From: Halorussus salilacus
GTDB lineage: Archaea > Halobacteriota > Halobacteria > Halobacteriales > Haladaptataceae
DNA: 64,000 nucleotides
Direction: 5' to 3'
Assembly (NCBI RefSeq): GCF_024138125.1
Contig: NZ_CP099993.1
Coordinates: 186,001-250,000, forward strand
The notes beneath the pieces were generated by a model, which was not told the DNA's origin, ran no database searches, and saw nothing but the letters and a program-made list of their open reading frames with translations. Shown here one piece after another: positions 8,851 to 18,144 of this stretch. Made by a program: the position numbers and the translations under genes. Every line of letters starts with the position of its first letter. Position 1 is the stretch's first letter.

Positions 8851-10488
8851 TCACTCCGCCGCGGTCTCGGCCCCCGTCTCGCGCTCGCGGAGTTCGAACT
8901 TCTGGACCTTCCCCGTGGTCGTCCGCGGGAGTTCGTCGACGAACTCGACCTCGCGGGGGTGTTTGTACTCCGCGAGGTTGTCGAGACAGTACTGCTGTAT
9001 CTCGTCGGGCGTCACGTCGGCGTCCGGGACCGGCACGACGAACGCTTTGACGGTCTCTCCCCGGCGGTCGTCGGGAATCCCGACCACTGCGGCGTCGGCG
9101 ACCGACTCATGTTCGAACAGGAGTTCCTCGACCTCCCGCGGGTAGACGTTGTACCCCGCGGTGTTGATGACGTGCTTCTTGCGGTCCACGACGTAGAAGT
9201 AGCCGTCCTCGTCGCGGTAGCCGATGTCGCCGGTGTGGAACCACCGGGTTCCGGAGGGGCCCTGCTCCTCCGAGGTCCCGCTCGCTTCGCTTGCGGGACT
9301 TCCGTCGATTTCGGTGAACGCCTCCTCGTTGGCCTCCGCCAATCGGTAGTAGCCCTTCATCACGTTCGGCCCGGAGACCACGAGTTCGCCCGTGATTCCG
9401 TCCAGATCGGCTTCATCTTCGTCCACTGGCCCCTCCTCGACGGGGTCGCGCTCCTCGAAGTCGTCGCCGACGATCATCGCCTGAACGCCGGGAAGCGTCT
9501 TGCCGATGCTCCCCACGCGGCGACCCCGCTCGGGGGAGTTGAAGTGGGTCACGGGGCTGGTCTCCGTGAGGCCGTACCCCTCGTAGATGGTCGCGTCGTA
9601 CAGCTCCTCGAACCGCCGGAGGACCTCGATGGGGATGCCCGCGCCGCCGACGCCCGCGAGCCGGAGCGACGAGAGGACGAACTCCTCGGCGTTGGGCTGA
9701 TTGATGACGTCGTTGTACATCGCCGGGACGCCGTGCATCAGCGTGAGCCGCTCGTCCTCGACGAGCGAGAGGGCCTCCTGGGCGTCCCACTCGGGGAGCG
9801 GGTAGTAGGCCCCGCCGTTGAACAGCGTCGCGTTCATCACCACGGTCATCCCGTAGATGTGGAACAGCGGGAGGACGCCGAGTTGCCTGTCGTCCGGACC
9901 GATGCCGCCGGGCACGAGGTCGGCGGCCATCGTGGCGTTCGACCCGAGATTCCGGTGGGTCAACTGGACGCCCTTGGGCTGGCCGGTCGTCCCGCTGGTG
10001 TAGGGCAGGACCGCCACGTCGTCGTCGTCGCGGTCCACGACCGCGAACTCGTGGTCGTCGCCGAGGAACGCCTCGAAATCGGTCCCGGCGTCGGCTCCCT
10101 CTCCCACCGTGACGACGTGCTCGACGTCGGTGTCGTCCCGTACTTCCTCGACGAAGGGGACGAGGTCGCTCAGCGTGACCACGACCTCGGCCTCGCTGTC
10201 GGCCAGCAGGTGGCGTATCTCGCGGGCCTTGTACTGGGGGTTCATCGGAACGACGACGCCGCCCGCCCGGAGCGTGCCGTGGAACGCGGTCACGAACTGG
10301 GGAAGGTTCGGCAGGTACACCGCGACCCGGTCGCCCGCGCCCACGCCTCGGTCGGCCAGTCCGGCCGCGAACTGCCCGGTCCGCGCCCAGAACTCGGCGT
10401 ACGTCGCGTCTCGACCCCGGAAGGAGACCGCGAGTTCGTCGGGATGCTCCGACGCGACCTCCCGAACATTCGTGACAAGATTTACCAT
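8851..10488 (-). CDS. AMP-forming acyl-CoA ligase
   Basis: A 545-residue ANL-superfamily ligase that activates a carboxylic acid to an acyl-adenylate and then a CoA thioester. Visible motifs are YTSGTTGQPKG (phosphate loop), YGLTETSP, YRDEDGYFYVVDRKKH and PRTTTGKVQKFEL with the catalytic lysine. An acid-rich insertion around 375-410 is partly encoded by a short palindrome (9277-9301). I chose the ATG at 10488 (MVNLVTN): a TATA-like TTTTATAG at about 10513-10520 would start a leaderless message there. Substrate unknown; medium- or long-chain or aromatic acids are possible. Confidence 0.85.
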   Translation of the reverse strand: MVNLVTNVREVASEHPDELAVSFRGRDATYAEFWARTGQFAAGLADRGVGAGDRVAVYLPNLPQFVTAFHGTLRAGGVVVPMNPQYKAREIRHLLADSEAEVVVTLSDLVPFVEEVRDDTDVEHVVTVGEGADAGTDFEAFLGDDHEFAVVDRDDDDVAVLPYTSGTTGQPKGVQLTHRNLGSNATMAADLVPGGIGPDDRQLGVLPLFHIYGMTVVMNATLFNGGAYYPLPEWDAQEALSLVEDERLTLMHGVPAMYNDVINQPNAEEFVLSSLRLAGVGGAGIPIEVLRRFEELYDATIYEGYGLTETSPVTHFNSPERGRRVGSIGKTLPGVQAMIVGDDFEERDPVEEGPVDEDEADLDGITGELVVSGPNVMKGYYRLAEANEEAFTEIDGSPASEASGTSEEQGPSGTRWFHTGDIGYRDEDGYFYVVDRKKHVINTAGYNVYPREVEELLFEHESVADAAVVGIPDDRRGETVKAFVVPVPDADVTPDEIQQYCLDNLAEYKHPREVEFVDELPRTTTGKVQKFELRERETGAETAAE

Positions 10489-10648
10489 AGCGGTTAGATA
10501 ACACACTTCGGTCTATAAAACGTTACTCCGTTCGACTTCGGGACACCGCGGCCTCGCCCCCGCCACGCTTCCCTTCGGCACACCCCTTCGGCACACCCCT
10601 TCGACACAGGTCTCTCCTCACCGGTCGGGGTCGGAATCAGGGACGGGG

Positions 10649-11185
10649 TCACTCCCCGCCGTCAGTCGATTCGAGGATTACGTCGGCCGCGGTCCGGTTC
10701 GCCGGACCGACGGCGTCGGTCCGGGCGAACCGCGCGATGCGCTGTTTGGCTTCGGCGACCGACGTTTCGCCCGCCGAGACGCCCGACAGGAGGTCCTCGT
10801 AGAGTTCCAGTTCGGCGGTCAGCCCGCCCAGAAGCTCCGCGCGGGCGTCCCCGTAGGAGTCGGCCGCGTCGAGGTACGCGAACAGCTTGGTTCCGGACTC
10901 CCCGAGGCGCTCTTTCGTCGCCTCCGAGACCGCCGGGTGGTCGAGCAGTTCCTCGGCGGGAACGTCCTCGACGGACTCGTCGGTCTCGCGTCGAATCTCG
11001 TCCCTCGCGTGGGACTTGACCGCCTCGTATTCCGCGAGGAGGTCCTCGTGGGTCGCCCGGCTCTCGCGTATCCACGCTTCGAGCGCGTCGACGGCCTCGC
11101 CGACGGTCTCGACCCTGTCGGACAGCCGCCGACTGAACTCCGGGACGCTCTCGACCGACTGGATAGCTTCGACGAACGTGGGCAC
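10649..11185 (-). CDS. Uncharacterised haloarchaeal coiled-coil protein
   Basis: A 178-residue acidic, mostly helical protein (PTFVEAIQSVESVPEF at the start), with heptad-like stretches and no recognised catalytic motif. The GTG at 11185 is supported by AAATATTT at about 11211-11218, which would give a leaderless transcript. It follows the RNA polymerase epsilon gene after 47 bp on the same strand but has its own promoter. Function not recognised. Confidence 0.65.
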   Translation of the reverse strand: MPTFVEAIQSVESVPEFSRRLSDRVETVGEAVDALEAWIRESRATHEDLLAEYEAVKSHARDEIRRETDESVEDVPAEELLDHPAVSEATKERLGESGTKLFAYLDAADSYGDARAELLGGLTAELELYEDLLSGVSAGETSVAEAKQRIARFARTDAVGPANRTAADVILESTDGGE

Positions 11186-11232
11186 GGTCGCCCTTCGGTG
11201 CCCAGACGCCAAATATTTCTGGTTTGGTCTCG

Positions 11233-11967
11233 CTACTCGTCGGGTCGGCGCGCCTCGACGCTCGGCAGGTTCGGGTCCCGGTGGGGGTTGCGGCCGTAGA
11301 CCGCGTCCTCCAGCTCGCGGGCCTCCAGCTGGTCGGTGAGAACGCGCCGGAGGCGGTTCAGGCTCGTGATGTCGAGGCCGTGCTCGGCCGCGAGGGCCGA
11401 GAACTCGGGGTCGTCGGTGATGGAGTCGAACTGGTCGTAGAGGGCTTCGAGTCGCTCGGGCGGCAGGTCCCGAATCCACTCGGTGTCGTGCAGGCCCAGA
11501 TACCGCTCGCGCTCGCGGTCCACGACGTGGCGGATGACGACGAGCGCGACCGTCGGAATCGCGCGCTGGCTCCCGAACGCGGTCAGGTCGAGGTCGGCCA
11601 TCACCCCGACGACCCGGTCGCGCTGCCACGGCGTCAGCGACAGGTCGTTGGCGAGCGCGTGGGCGATACGGAGCTTGTCGAGGCGGGCCATTCGCTCGCC
11701 GTGCCCCGCGGTCGCGGAGTGACGTTCCTCGTGGAGTCGCCGGACGCTCTCTTTGAGGTCGGCCTCGGGCGACTCGGCCCGCCCGATCTGGGTCGCGGCC
11801 GGGGTCACCGGACCCCACCGCCGGACGGTCGCGTCGCGCTGGAGGTCGGCGCGCGCGACCGACCCGTCGCCGGGGCGCTGACTCAGCGGTCGCTCGGCGT
11901 CGCGTTCGCCGTCGGAGGGCCGATACTGCCACGTCGCGGTCTGCGGGTGGGTCCCGCTTCCCGTCAT
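11233..11967 (-). CDS. Haloarchaeal DNA-directed RNA polymerase subunit epsilon
   Basis: A 244-residue protein beginning MTGSGTHPQTATWQYRPSDG, with a basic middle part (GHGERMARLDKLRIAHAL, LTPWQRDRVVGVMADLD) and a C-terminal NPHRDPNLPS. I recognise this as the haloarchaea-specific RNAP-associated epsilon subunit from its conserved start and middle; this rests on memory of the family and its precise role is not established. A strong TATA (TTTTTAAA, about 11995-12002) lies roughly 30 bp before the ATG, suiting a housekeeping gene. Confidence 0.65.
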   Translation of the reverse strand: MTGSGTHPQTATWQYRPSDGERDAERPLSQRPGDGSVARADLQRDATVRRWGPVTPAATQIGRAESPEADLKESVRRLHEERHSATAGHGERMARLDKLRIAHALANDLSLTPWQRDRVVGVMADLDLTAFGSQRAIPTVALVVIRHVVDRERERYLGLHDTEWIRDLPPERLEALYDQFDSITDDPEFSALAAEHGLDITSLNRLRRVLTDQLEARELEDAVYGRNPHRDPNLPSVEARRPDE

Positions 11968-12077
11968 TGGACGCTTCTATGGGCCCGGGGTGATTTAAAA
12001 ATACGCTTCCGGGTCGGGGTCGGCGGTCGGAGCGGTCGCTCGAAGTCTAGCGAGTCCGGCGAGAACGCGACCGCCCG

Positions 12078-12114
12078 CCCTCGTATCTATCCATTGTCGC
12101 CAGAACCACTTAAA
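12078..12114 (+). promoter_or_regulatory. Promoter-like conserved element, copy 2
   Basis: TCGTATCTATCCATTGTCGC followed by CAGAACCACTTAAA. CTTAAA ends about 65 bp before the ATG at 12178, which predicts a short 5' leader for the thiamine-diphosphate enzyme. Nearly the same sequence occurs at 8722-8760, and its core again at 14051-14074. Confidence 0.55.
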
Positions 12115-12177
12115 CGCAGGCGCGGTCTCCCTACCGCGACGCGTATCGTTATGTCGCCCGCTCCCCATCGTCGAACC

Positions 12178-13872
12178 ATGCCAGACGACGCCTACACCGG
12201 AGCCGACCTGTTCGTCGACGCCCTCGAACGCTACGGGGTCTCGCACGTATTCGGCAACCCCGGGACGACCGAGTTGCCCGTGATGTCGGCGCTGGCCGAC
12301 TCGGACCTCGACTACGTCCTCGGCCTCCACGAGGACGTTGCGGTCGGGATGGCCGCCGGATACGCCCAGACCCGCCGGTACCACGCCCACCACGACGACG
12401 CGGTGACGCCCGTCGGCGTCGTGAACCTCCACGTCGCGCCCGGCCTCGCCCACGGCCTCGGCAACCTCTACGGCGCGAGCGTGACCGGCGCGCCGCTGGT
12501 GGTCACCGCGGGCAACCACAGCACCGACTTCCGCCACGAGGATCCCATCCTGTCGGGCGACCTCGTCGAGATGGCCGACCAGTTCACCAAGTGGAGCGCC
12601 GAGGTGGGGGACGTGCGCGCCCTGCCGACCATGCTCCGGCGGGCGTTCCGGGTCGCGCTCACGCCCCCGACCGGCCCCGTGTTCCTCGCGCTCCCGCTGG
12701 ACGTGATGATGGACGAGACCGACGCGTCCCCCGAGCGACTCGGCGCGATTCCCGACGCGGGGCGGGGCGACCCCGACCAGATCGAGTCGGCCGCGCGACT
12801 CCTCGCGGAGGGCGCAGACGACGTGGCGCTCGTGGTCGGCGACGGGGTCGCGCGCTCGGGCGAGGACGCAGTCGAGGCCGCGGTCGAGTTCGCGGAGGCC
12901 GCGGGCGCGAGAGTCCACGGCGAGATTCTCGCCTGCGAGGTCGACTTCCCGACCGACCACGACCAGTGGGTGTCGTTCGTCCCGCCCGACGAGGACCTCG
13001 CCCGGACCCTGCTGGGGACCGACGTGCTGGTGCTCGCGGGGTGTTCGACCAACACCACGCTGACCCGCCACGAGGGTCCGCTCGTCTCCGAGGACACGAC
13101 CTGCATCCACGTCAGCGACGACGCGTGGCAGGTCGGCAAGAACCAGCCAGCCGACGCCGCCGTACTCGGCGACCCCGGCCGAGTACTCTCCGACCTCGCA
13201 GACAGGGTGGCCTCGCGCGTCTCCGCGGAGACGCGCGAGGCCCGCCTCGAACGCGTGGCCGCGGTCGGCGAGATGGTCGAGGCCCGGACGGCCGAGATGG
13301 GGGCCGACGCAACCGACGACCCCCGCGCCTCGAAGGCCGAACTCGTCGACGCGATGCGCGAGGTCGCGGAGGACGCCTTCGTCGTCGACGAGGGCGTCAC
13401 CTCGAAGTACGCGATGCTGTCGCGGTGGTCGTTCTCGCCGGAGCAGTACGTTTCGAACAAGGGCGGCGGCCTCGGCTACGGCCTCCCGGCGTCGGTCGGC
13501 GCGGGAATCGCCCAAGCGCAGGCCGACGACCCCCGCGACGTGGTCGGGTTCGTCGGCGACGGGTCGTACCTCTACTATCCCCACTCGCTGTACTCGGCCG
13601 CGAGGCACGACGTGGACCTCACCGTGGTGGTCTCGGACAACCGCAACTACCGCATCCTCAAGGACAACACCCTGAAGCTGTTCGGCGGCGAGGACGACGA
13701 CCACGAGTTCGTCGGGATGGACTTCGAACCGCCGGTGGACATCCCCGCGAACGCCGAGAGCCACGGCGCTCGCGGACAGTTAGTCGAGGACCCCGACGAG
13801 ATTTCGGCGGCGCTGGCCGAGGCGATGCAGCGCGACGGGCCGGACGTGCTCGACGTGCTGGTCCACGACTGA
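12178..13872 (+). CDS. Thiamine-diphosphate-dependent enzyme (benzoylformate decarboxylase / acetolactate synthase-like)
   Basis: A 564-residue TPP enzyme with all three domains: the N-terminal pyrimidine-binding domain with the catalytic glutamate (LHEDVAVGMAAGYA, about 52), a central domain, and a C-terminal TPP-binding domain with GDGSYLYY (about 460) and the N-N motif DNRNYRIL (about 487). It most resembles benzoylformate decarboxylase-type 2-oxoacid decarboxylases, but substrate is not readable. An in-frame ATG also exists at 12151; 12178 fits the family start. A 34-bp palindrome (13209-13242) lies in the linker before the TPP domain. Confidence 0.8.
   Translation: MPDDAYTGADLFVDALERYGVSHVFGNPGTTELPVMSALADSDLDYVLGLHEDVAVGMAAGYAQTRRYHAHHDDAVTPVGVVNLHVAPGLAHGLGNLYGASVTGAPLVVTAGNHSTDFRHEDPILSGDLVEMADQFTKWSAEVGDVRALPTMLRRAFRVALTPPTGPVFLALPLDVMMDETDASPERLGAIPDAGRGDPDQIESAARLLAEGADDVALVVGDGVARSGEDAVEAAVEFAEAAGARVHGEILACEVDFPTDHDQWVSFVPPDEDLARTLLGTDVLVLAGCSTNTTLTRHEGPLVSEDTTCIHVSDDAWQVGKNQPADAAVLGDPGRVLSDLADRVASRVSAETREARLERVAAVGEMVEARTAEMGADATDDPRASKAELVDAMREVAEDAFVVDEGVTSKYAMLSRWSFSPEQYVSNKGGGLGYGLPASVGAGIAQAQADDPRDVVGFVGDGSYLYYPHSLYSAARHDVDLTVVVSDNRNYRILKDNTLKLFGGEDDDHEFVGMDFEPPVDIPANAESHGARGQLVEDPDEISAALAEAMQRDGPDVLDVLVHD
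13209..13242. repeat. Perfect 34-bp palindrome inside the TPP enzyme gene
   Basis: Arms 13209-13225 and 13226-13242 are exact inverse complements with no spacer. The encoded stretch ASRVSAETREAR is probably a surface linker or helix. Confidence 0.75.
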
Positions 13873-14050
13873 CTCGCGGCCGACCGGGCCGGGTCCGCGA
13901 GGGGGTCGGCCGGGGCCGGGTCCGGGACCCGTGGGTCCCGGACCCGGCCCGCTCCCCGAGCGGTCACCGACCGGTCCCGAAACGAAAGAGGCGGAGAATC
14001 TCGGAACGAAGGAAGGGTGAACGCGGAGACGAACTGCCACTCGTAGCTAC

Positions 14051-14074
14051 TCCTCGTCGCCAGAAGCACTTATA
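14051..14074 (+). promoter_or_regulatory. Promoter-like element, partial copy 3
   Basis: TCCTCGTCGCCAGAAGCACT followed by TATA. It shares GTCGCCAGAA-CACTTA with the copies at 8722-8760 and 12078-12114. No plus-strand gene follows for over 2 kb; instead a 40-bp palindrome lies 28 bp downstream. Confidence 0.4.
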
Positions 14075-14101
14075 CGACCGGTGAACGCGACCCGCCGCGC
14101 C

Positions 14102-14141
14102 CCGCTCACGGCCCGCGACGGCCGTCGCGGGCCGTGAGCGG
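14102..14141. terminator. Perfect 40-bp palindrome
   Basis: Arms 14102-14121 and 14122-14141 form a strong GC hairpin between convergent genes, a plausible bidirectional terminator or palindromic repeat. No T-tract follows. Confidence 0.4.
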
Positions 14142-14195
14142 CGTTCGAGGCGGGCCGTGAGCGACGTTCGTGGCGGGCCGCCCCGGAGCAGGCCG

Positions 14196-14762
14196 TCAGT
14201 CCGACGGGTCGTAGAACTCCGCCCGGAGGTCCTCGTCGTCGAGGCCGGTCGCGGTGTCCGACAACTGTGCGCGGAGGTCGGCGAGCTCCTCCCGGAGCGA
14301 CTCGTACTCCTCGCTGGCTTTGAGTTCTTCGGGGCTCTTTTTGGTCTCCAGCGCCGCCTTCTTGGTCGCCAGCGAGAGGAACTGTTGCATCTGAGAGTCG
14401 TAGGTCGTGCGCTGGAGGAGGGTCTCGACCGTTTCGAGGAGTTCGTCTGCGTCCGAGACGGGCTTTTCGAGGTAGGCGTCGAACCCGAGTTCGAGGATGT
14501 CGAAGTCGGGTTCGACCGCCGAGACCAGCGCGACCCGGCAGGTCAGCCCCTGCTCGTGGATTCTGTCGAGCACGTCCTCGCCCGAGAGGTCGGGCATCCG
14601 CCGGTCGAGCAGGACGACATCGACCGCGTCGTCGAGCTTTTCGAGCGCCTCGGACCCGCTGTAGGCCGTGCGGACCTGATAGTCGTCCTCCAACCACCGC
14701 GCGTAGGCGTCGGTGATCGGCTTCTCGTCGTCGACTATCAGGACGGTCGCTTGGTCGGGCAT
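14196..14762 (-). CDS. Response regulator with HalX domain
   Basis: A 188-residue cytoplasmic response regulator. The receiver domain has acidic pocket Asp11-Asp12, phospho-acceptor Asp53 (VVLLDRRMP) and Lys100 (YLEKP); a C-terminal helical HalX domain (about 120-185) follows. No DNA-binding domain is visible, so output is probably through protein contacts. An ATG at 14801 (MSESTRTP) is in frame, but a TTAAG box at about 14812-14817 puts transcription start after it, favouring 14762. The partner kinase is not adjacent. Confidence 0.85.
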   Translation of the reverse strand: MPDQATVLIVDDEKPITDAYARWLEDDYQVRTAYSGSEALEKLDDAVDVVLLDRRMPDLSGEDVLDRIHEQGLTCRVALVSAVEPDFDILELGFDAYLEKPVSDADELLETVETLLQRTTYDSQMQQFLSLATKKAALETKKSPEELKASEEYESLREELADLRAQLSDTATGLDDEDLRAEFYDPSD

Positions 14763-14894
14763 GGGTCCGGTATCACATGGGGTCCGTGTTGATTCACTCA
14801 TACTGTGAGAACTTAAGCGTCCTTGCACGCGCGCCGACCGGTCGGTCGCGCGACCGGACGAGCGGTCTCGCTCGCGGGCGGTTCGCGCTCATGG

Positions 14895-15983
14895 TCAGCT
14901 CGACTCCCCCTCGAACGGCGACTTGGTGGTCTCGGGTTCGTAGCCGCTCAGGAACACGAGGTTCCCGCGACCGACCTGAACTCGCGTGATGAGCCCCTTC
15001 TCCTCCATCTTCGACAGCTTGCGGCTGACGGTCGACTTCGACCAGTCGGTCTCTTCGGTCACGTCGGCCTGCTTCATCCGGCCGCCGTACCGGGTGAGCA
15101 GTTCTCGGATGCGGTCTTCGTCGGTGAGCATCGCCTCGTCGGGCAGGTCGCCGACGCTGGTGGACCCGCCGGAGCGGTCGGGTTCGGGGGTCGGCGAATC
15201 GTTCCCCGCACGCTCGGGAGAGCCGACGGCGGTCGGTGCGCCGTCCCCCGCGTCGCCGCCGGAGAACAGTCCCGAGAGCGAGTTCCGCAGCGAAGTGAAC
15301 AGCCCCTCCTCGGAGTCGGGAACCGACACGTCGGTGTCGTGGGTCTGGGCGTGGTCGCTCGTCGCGGTCCGGTCGCCGTAGGTCTCCGAGACCGACCACT
15401 CCTCGCCGTCGGCCGAGACCTCGACCACCGCGTCGAACAGCGATTTGAGGGTGTTGACGGTCTCCTCGTCGTGGATGTCGGGGTCCATGTGATAGAACCC
15501 GATGGCACCCGCTGCCTGCACCCGGTGGGTGAGGATGTGGAGGTACCGGAACGCGGTGTCGAAGTCGACGTATTCGAGCAGGACGCTCAGCGTCTGGACC
15601 GAGACCACCGTCTCGTTGCCGTTGCCCTCCCAGCGCGTGAGCTGTTCGCTCAGCGGCGCGATGATGTCCATCGGCTGGTTGGGGTCGACGCGGGCGACGC
15701 TCACGCCCTCCGGGAGCGATTCCTCCTCGGAGGCGGTCTGAATCTTGTTGGCGTGGATGAACGCGAGTTCGGCCGGTAACGTCTCGACGCGCGTTCGCCA
15801 GTCGGCGATCCACGTCTCGGGCGGCGGCGTGTACGTGATGGCGGCCACGTTCGCCTGCTCGGGCGGTGTCGTCGACGCGAGTAGTTCGAGACAGGCGCGA
15901 TTGCCCGTCGGCGTCAGTGGGGCCAGCAGGAGGACGTTCGAGGACTGTTCGAGTCGCCTCCTGTCGGATGTATCGATGTTCAT
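14895..15983 (-). CDS. DUF7504-type protein with C-terminal winged helix (regulator)
   Basis: A 362-residue protein. Residues 1-200 form a RecA/KaiC-like degenerate ATPase domain of the haloarchaeal DUF7504 type (NVLLLAPLTPTGNRACLELL). A Gly/Ser/Pro-rich linker follows, and residues 285-350 are a winged helix (MKQADVTEETDWSKSTVSRK). No intact Walker A is seen. Probably a transcriptional regulator; ligand and targets unknown. A related single-domain protein is encoded at 33782-34312. Confidence 0.7.
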   Translation of the reverse strand: MNIDTSDRRRLEQSSNVLLLAPLTPTGNRACLELLASTTPPEQANVAAITYTPPPETWIADWRTRVETLPAELAFIHANKIQTASEEESLPEGVSVARVDPNQPMDIIAPLSEQLTRWEGNGNETVVSVQTLSVLLEYVDFDTAFRYLHILTHRVQAAGAIGFYHMDPDIHDEETVNTLKSLFDAVVEVSADGEEWSVSETYGDRTATSDHAQTHDTDVSVPDSEEGLFTSLRNSLSGLFSGGDAGDGAPTAVGSPERAGNDSPTPEPDRSGGSTSVGDLPDEAMLTDEDRIRELLTRYGGRMKQADVTEETDWSKSTVSRKLSKMEEKGLITRVQVGRGNLVFLSGYEPETTKSPFEGESS

Positions 15984-16406
15984 TCGTAGTGGCTCGTGTT
16001 CATCGGTCGGTTCTCACTCGATGGGACAGATAGCTTCGCGAGTAACGTATGCTATCGGTATCACGGCTATTAATCTATTACCCTTCGGAAACGCGGTTCG
16101 GTTCGTCGTCGATGCTCGCCGAAACGAGGCTCCGGCCGACATTTCTTTTCCACGCACCGAAGGTCGGTCGTTACGGGAATCGGTTACGCTTGCGGCGGCC
16201 GAGACCGAAACGACTCCCGAGTTTCCATCGGAACGAAGTTACCAGAACCGTAAAAGAGCGCGGCAGAAGTATGCAAGGAGTTCAAGTCGGAGCCTCGGCC
16301 GACCCGAATCGGGGTCGGCATCCGCCGCATTCGGCGGCGGCGGTCGGTCCGACCGCCGCCGCCGAACCACGTACCGATAAGAGCGACGAGGACGAAGAAC
16401 TCGCGC
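15984..16406. other. Divergent promoter region, no gene seen
   Basis: An AT-rich segment around 16060-16080 (TTAATCTATTA) probably carries the minus-strand promoter of the DUF7504 gene. A perfect palindrome lies at about 16331-16367 (18-bp arms, 1-bp centre). CCGATAAGAG (16374-16383) is the likely TATA region for the NDP-sugar synthase gene. Open frames here are short and not convincing. Confidence 0.4.
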
Positions 16407-17588
16407 ATGCACGCAGTGATTCTCGCGGCGGGCGAAGGCACCCGTATCCGGCCGCTGTCGGCGTCGGTCCCGAAACCGATGTTACCGGTGGCCGACCGGC
16501 CGTTGGCGGCCCACGCCGCCACGGCCGCGGTCGACGCTGGCGCAGACGAACTCGTGTTCGTGGTGGGCTACGAGGCCGACGCGGTCCGGGAGTACTTCGG
16601 CGAGGAGTACGCCGGAGTCCCGGTCGCGTACGCCGTTCAATCCGAGCAAGCGGGCACCGCCGACGCGGTCCGGGCCGCCCGACACCACCTCGACGGGGAG
16701 TTCGCCGTGCTCAACGGCGACAATCTCTACGACCCCGCCGCCATCGCCGACCTATTCGATGCGGGTCCGGCGGTCGGCGCCTACCGAGTCACCGACCCCT
16801 CGAACTACGGCGTGCTCTCGGCCGACGGGGCGACGGTCACCGACATCGTCGAGAAGCCCGACCACCCGCCCACCGACCTCGCCAACACCGGCGCGTACCA
16901 CTTTCCCGCACAAGCCCGCGAGTGGCTGGACGTGACCGAGAGCGAGCGCGGCGAACGCGAGATTACAGACGTGCTCGCGCGCGTCGTCGACGAGTACGAC
17001 GTGACCGCGGTCGAGATGGACCGATGGCTCGACGTGGGCCGCCCGTGGGAACTCCTCGAAGCCAACGAGTGGAAACTGGGCGAACTCGACCGCGCGATTC
17101 GCGGTGATGTCCACGAGTCGGCCGACCTCCGCGGTGACGTGGTGGTCGAAGACGGCGCGACGGTAGACGCGGGCGTCGTCATCGAGGGGCCCGCACTCGT
17201 GCGTTCGGGCGCGCACGTCGGCCCCAACGCCTACATTCGCGGTGCTACCCTCCTCGGCGAGGACGCAAAGGTCGGCCACGCCGTCGAAGTCAAAAACAGC
17301 GTGCTCGGGCGCGGAACTCACGTCGCCCACCTCAGCTACGTCGGCGACAGCGTTCTGGGCCGGAACGTCAACTTCGGCGCCGGAACGAACGTCGCCAACC
17401 TCCGCCACGACGGCGAGGACGTGAAGCTGACGGTGAAGGGCCAGCGCGTCTCGACCGGCCGCCGCAAGTTCGGCGTCGTCGTCGGCGATGGTGCGAAAAC
17501 CGGCATCAACACCAGTCTGAATCCCGGCGTGACGCTCTCGCCGGGCGCGGCGACCGCGCCCGGCGAGGCGGTGACGCGCGACCGCTGA
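16407..17588 (+). CDS. glmU: Bifunctional NDP-sugar synthase (GlmU-type nucleotidyltransferase/acyltransferase)
   Basis: A 393-residue protein: N-terminal nucleotidyltransferase domain with the signature LAAGEGTRIRPLSASVPKPM (6-25), then a left-handed beta-helix of hexapeptide repeats (about 245-385, such as GATVDAGVVIEGPALV). It would couple sugar-1-phosphate to a nucleotide and possibly acetylate the amino sugar, feeding UDP-GlcNAc-type precursors to glycosylation. Haloarchaea carry several such paralogues, so the precise sugar is uncertain and the symbol is by similarity only. Confidence 0.75.
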   Translation: MHAVILAAGEGTRIRPLSASVPKPMLPVADRPLAAHAATAAVDAGADELVFVVGYEADAVREYFGEEYAGVPVAYAVQSEQAGTADAVRAARHHLDGEFAVLNGDNLYDPAAIADLFDAGPAVGAYRVTDPSNYGVLSADGATVTDIVEKPDHPPTDLANTGAYHFPAQAREWLDVTESERGEREITDVLARVVDEYDVTAVEMDRWLDVGRPWELLEANEWKLGELDRAIRGDVHESADLRGDVVVEDGATVDAGVVIEGPALVRSGAHVGPNAYIRGATLLGEDAKVGHAVEVKNSVLGRGTHVAHLSYVGDSVLGRNVNFGAGTNVANLRHDGEDVKLTVKGQRVSTGRRKFGVVVGDGAKTGINTSLNPGVTLSPGAATAPGEAVTRDR

Positions 17589-17627
17589 ACGCCCGCGGCG
17601 CTCGCGACGGTCGGTCGATAGCGACCG

Positions 17628-18053
17628 CTATCGGCCGACCGTCGCGGTGTGACTCGCCTCGGCCGCGAGGTCGGCGAACGCGTCCCGGGCCGGGTCGGAC
17701 ATCGAGAACGCGCCGTGGTACGGGTCGGGGTCGCCCTCCGCCCGCGTCACGGTCCGGACCGCGTCGGCCAGCGACTCGTAGTTGTCGCCGACGATATCAC
17801 CGATGAGCACGGGCATCCCGGCGCGCTCGCAGAGCTCGCGGGCCGCCTCCCGGCCGACGTACACCCGTTCCTCGCGCGAATCCGCGAAGAAGAGCGCGAA
17901 GGGGGCCTCGCCGAACTGGGCGTCGAGGAAGGCCTGGGCGGCGTCCTCGCCCCACGCGATGGCTCCGACGCCCTCCAGTTGCCGGAGCGCCGTTGCCGCG
18001 GCCGAGCAGAACGGACACTCGCCGTCGTAGACCAGCACGGCGTGGTAGTCCAT
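17628..18053 (-). CDS. DCC-family thiol-disulfide oxidoreductase-like protein (DUF393)
   Basis: A 141-residue protein with the DCC-family motif YDGECPFC at the start (Cys13 and Cys16), the thioredoxin-like CxxC of this family. Possible role: thiol/disulfide chemistry. The ATG at 18053 places the motif correctly; an upstream ATG at 18080 would add nine residues. It may be cotranscribed with the ferredoxin gene 91 bp upstream. Confidence 0.75.
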   Translation of the reverse strand: MDYHAVLVYDGECPFCSAAATALRQLEGVGAIAWGEDAAQAFLDAQFGEAPFALFFADSREERVYVGREAARELCERAGMPVLIGDIVGDNYESLADAVRTVTRAEGDPDPYHGAFSMSDPARDAFADLAAEASHTATVGR

Positions 18054-18144
18054 GGACGGGATATCGGCCGCCGTCGGCAAAAAGGCGGTCGCTCGCGGGA
18101 CGCGAGCGACCGCCGCGCGAGGCGCGAGCGACTGCCCCCGATTC

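Larger units (their letters stand above)
13873..14195. other. Intergenic region between convergent genes
   Basis: It holds an imperfect GC palindrome (about 13914-13950), the promoter-like core at 14051-14074 and the 40-bp palindrome at 14102-14141. No gene seen; the promoter core followed by a hairpin could mark a short RNA. Confidence 0.4.

Noticed and set aside
16184-16522. Minus-strand frame of 112 codons across the NDP-sugar synthase promoter
   Set aside because: It overlaps the start of a well-supported gene and a GC palindrome, with no recognisable domain.
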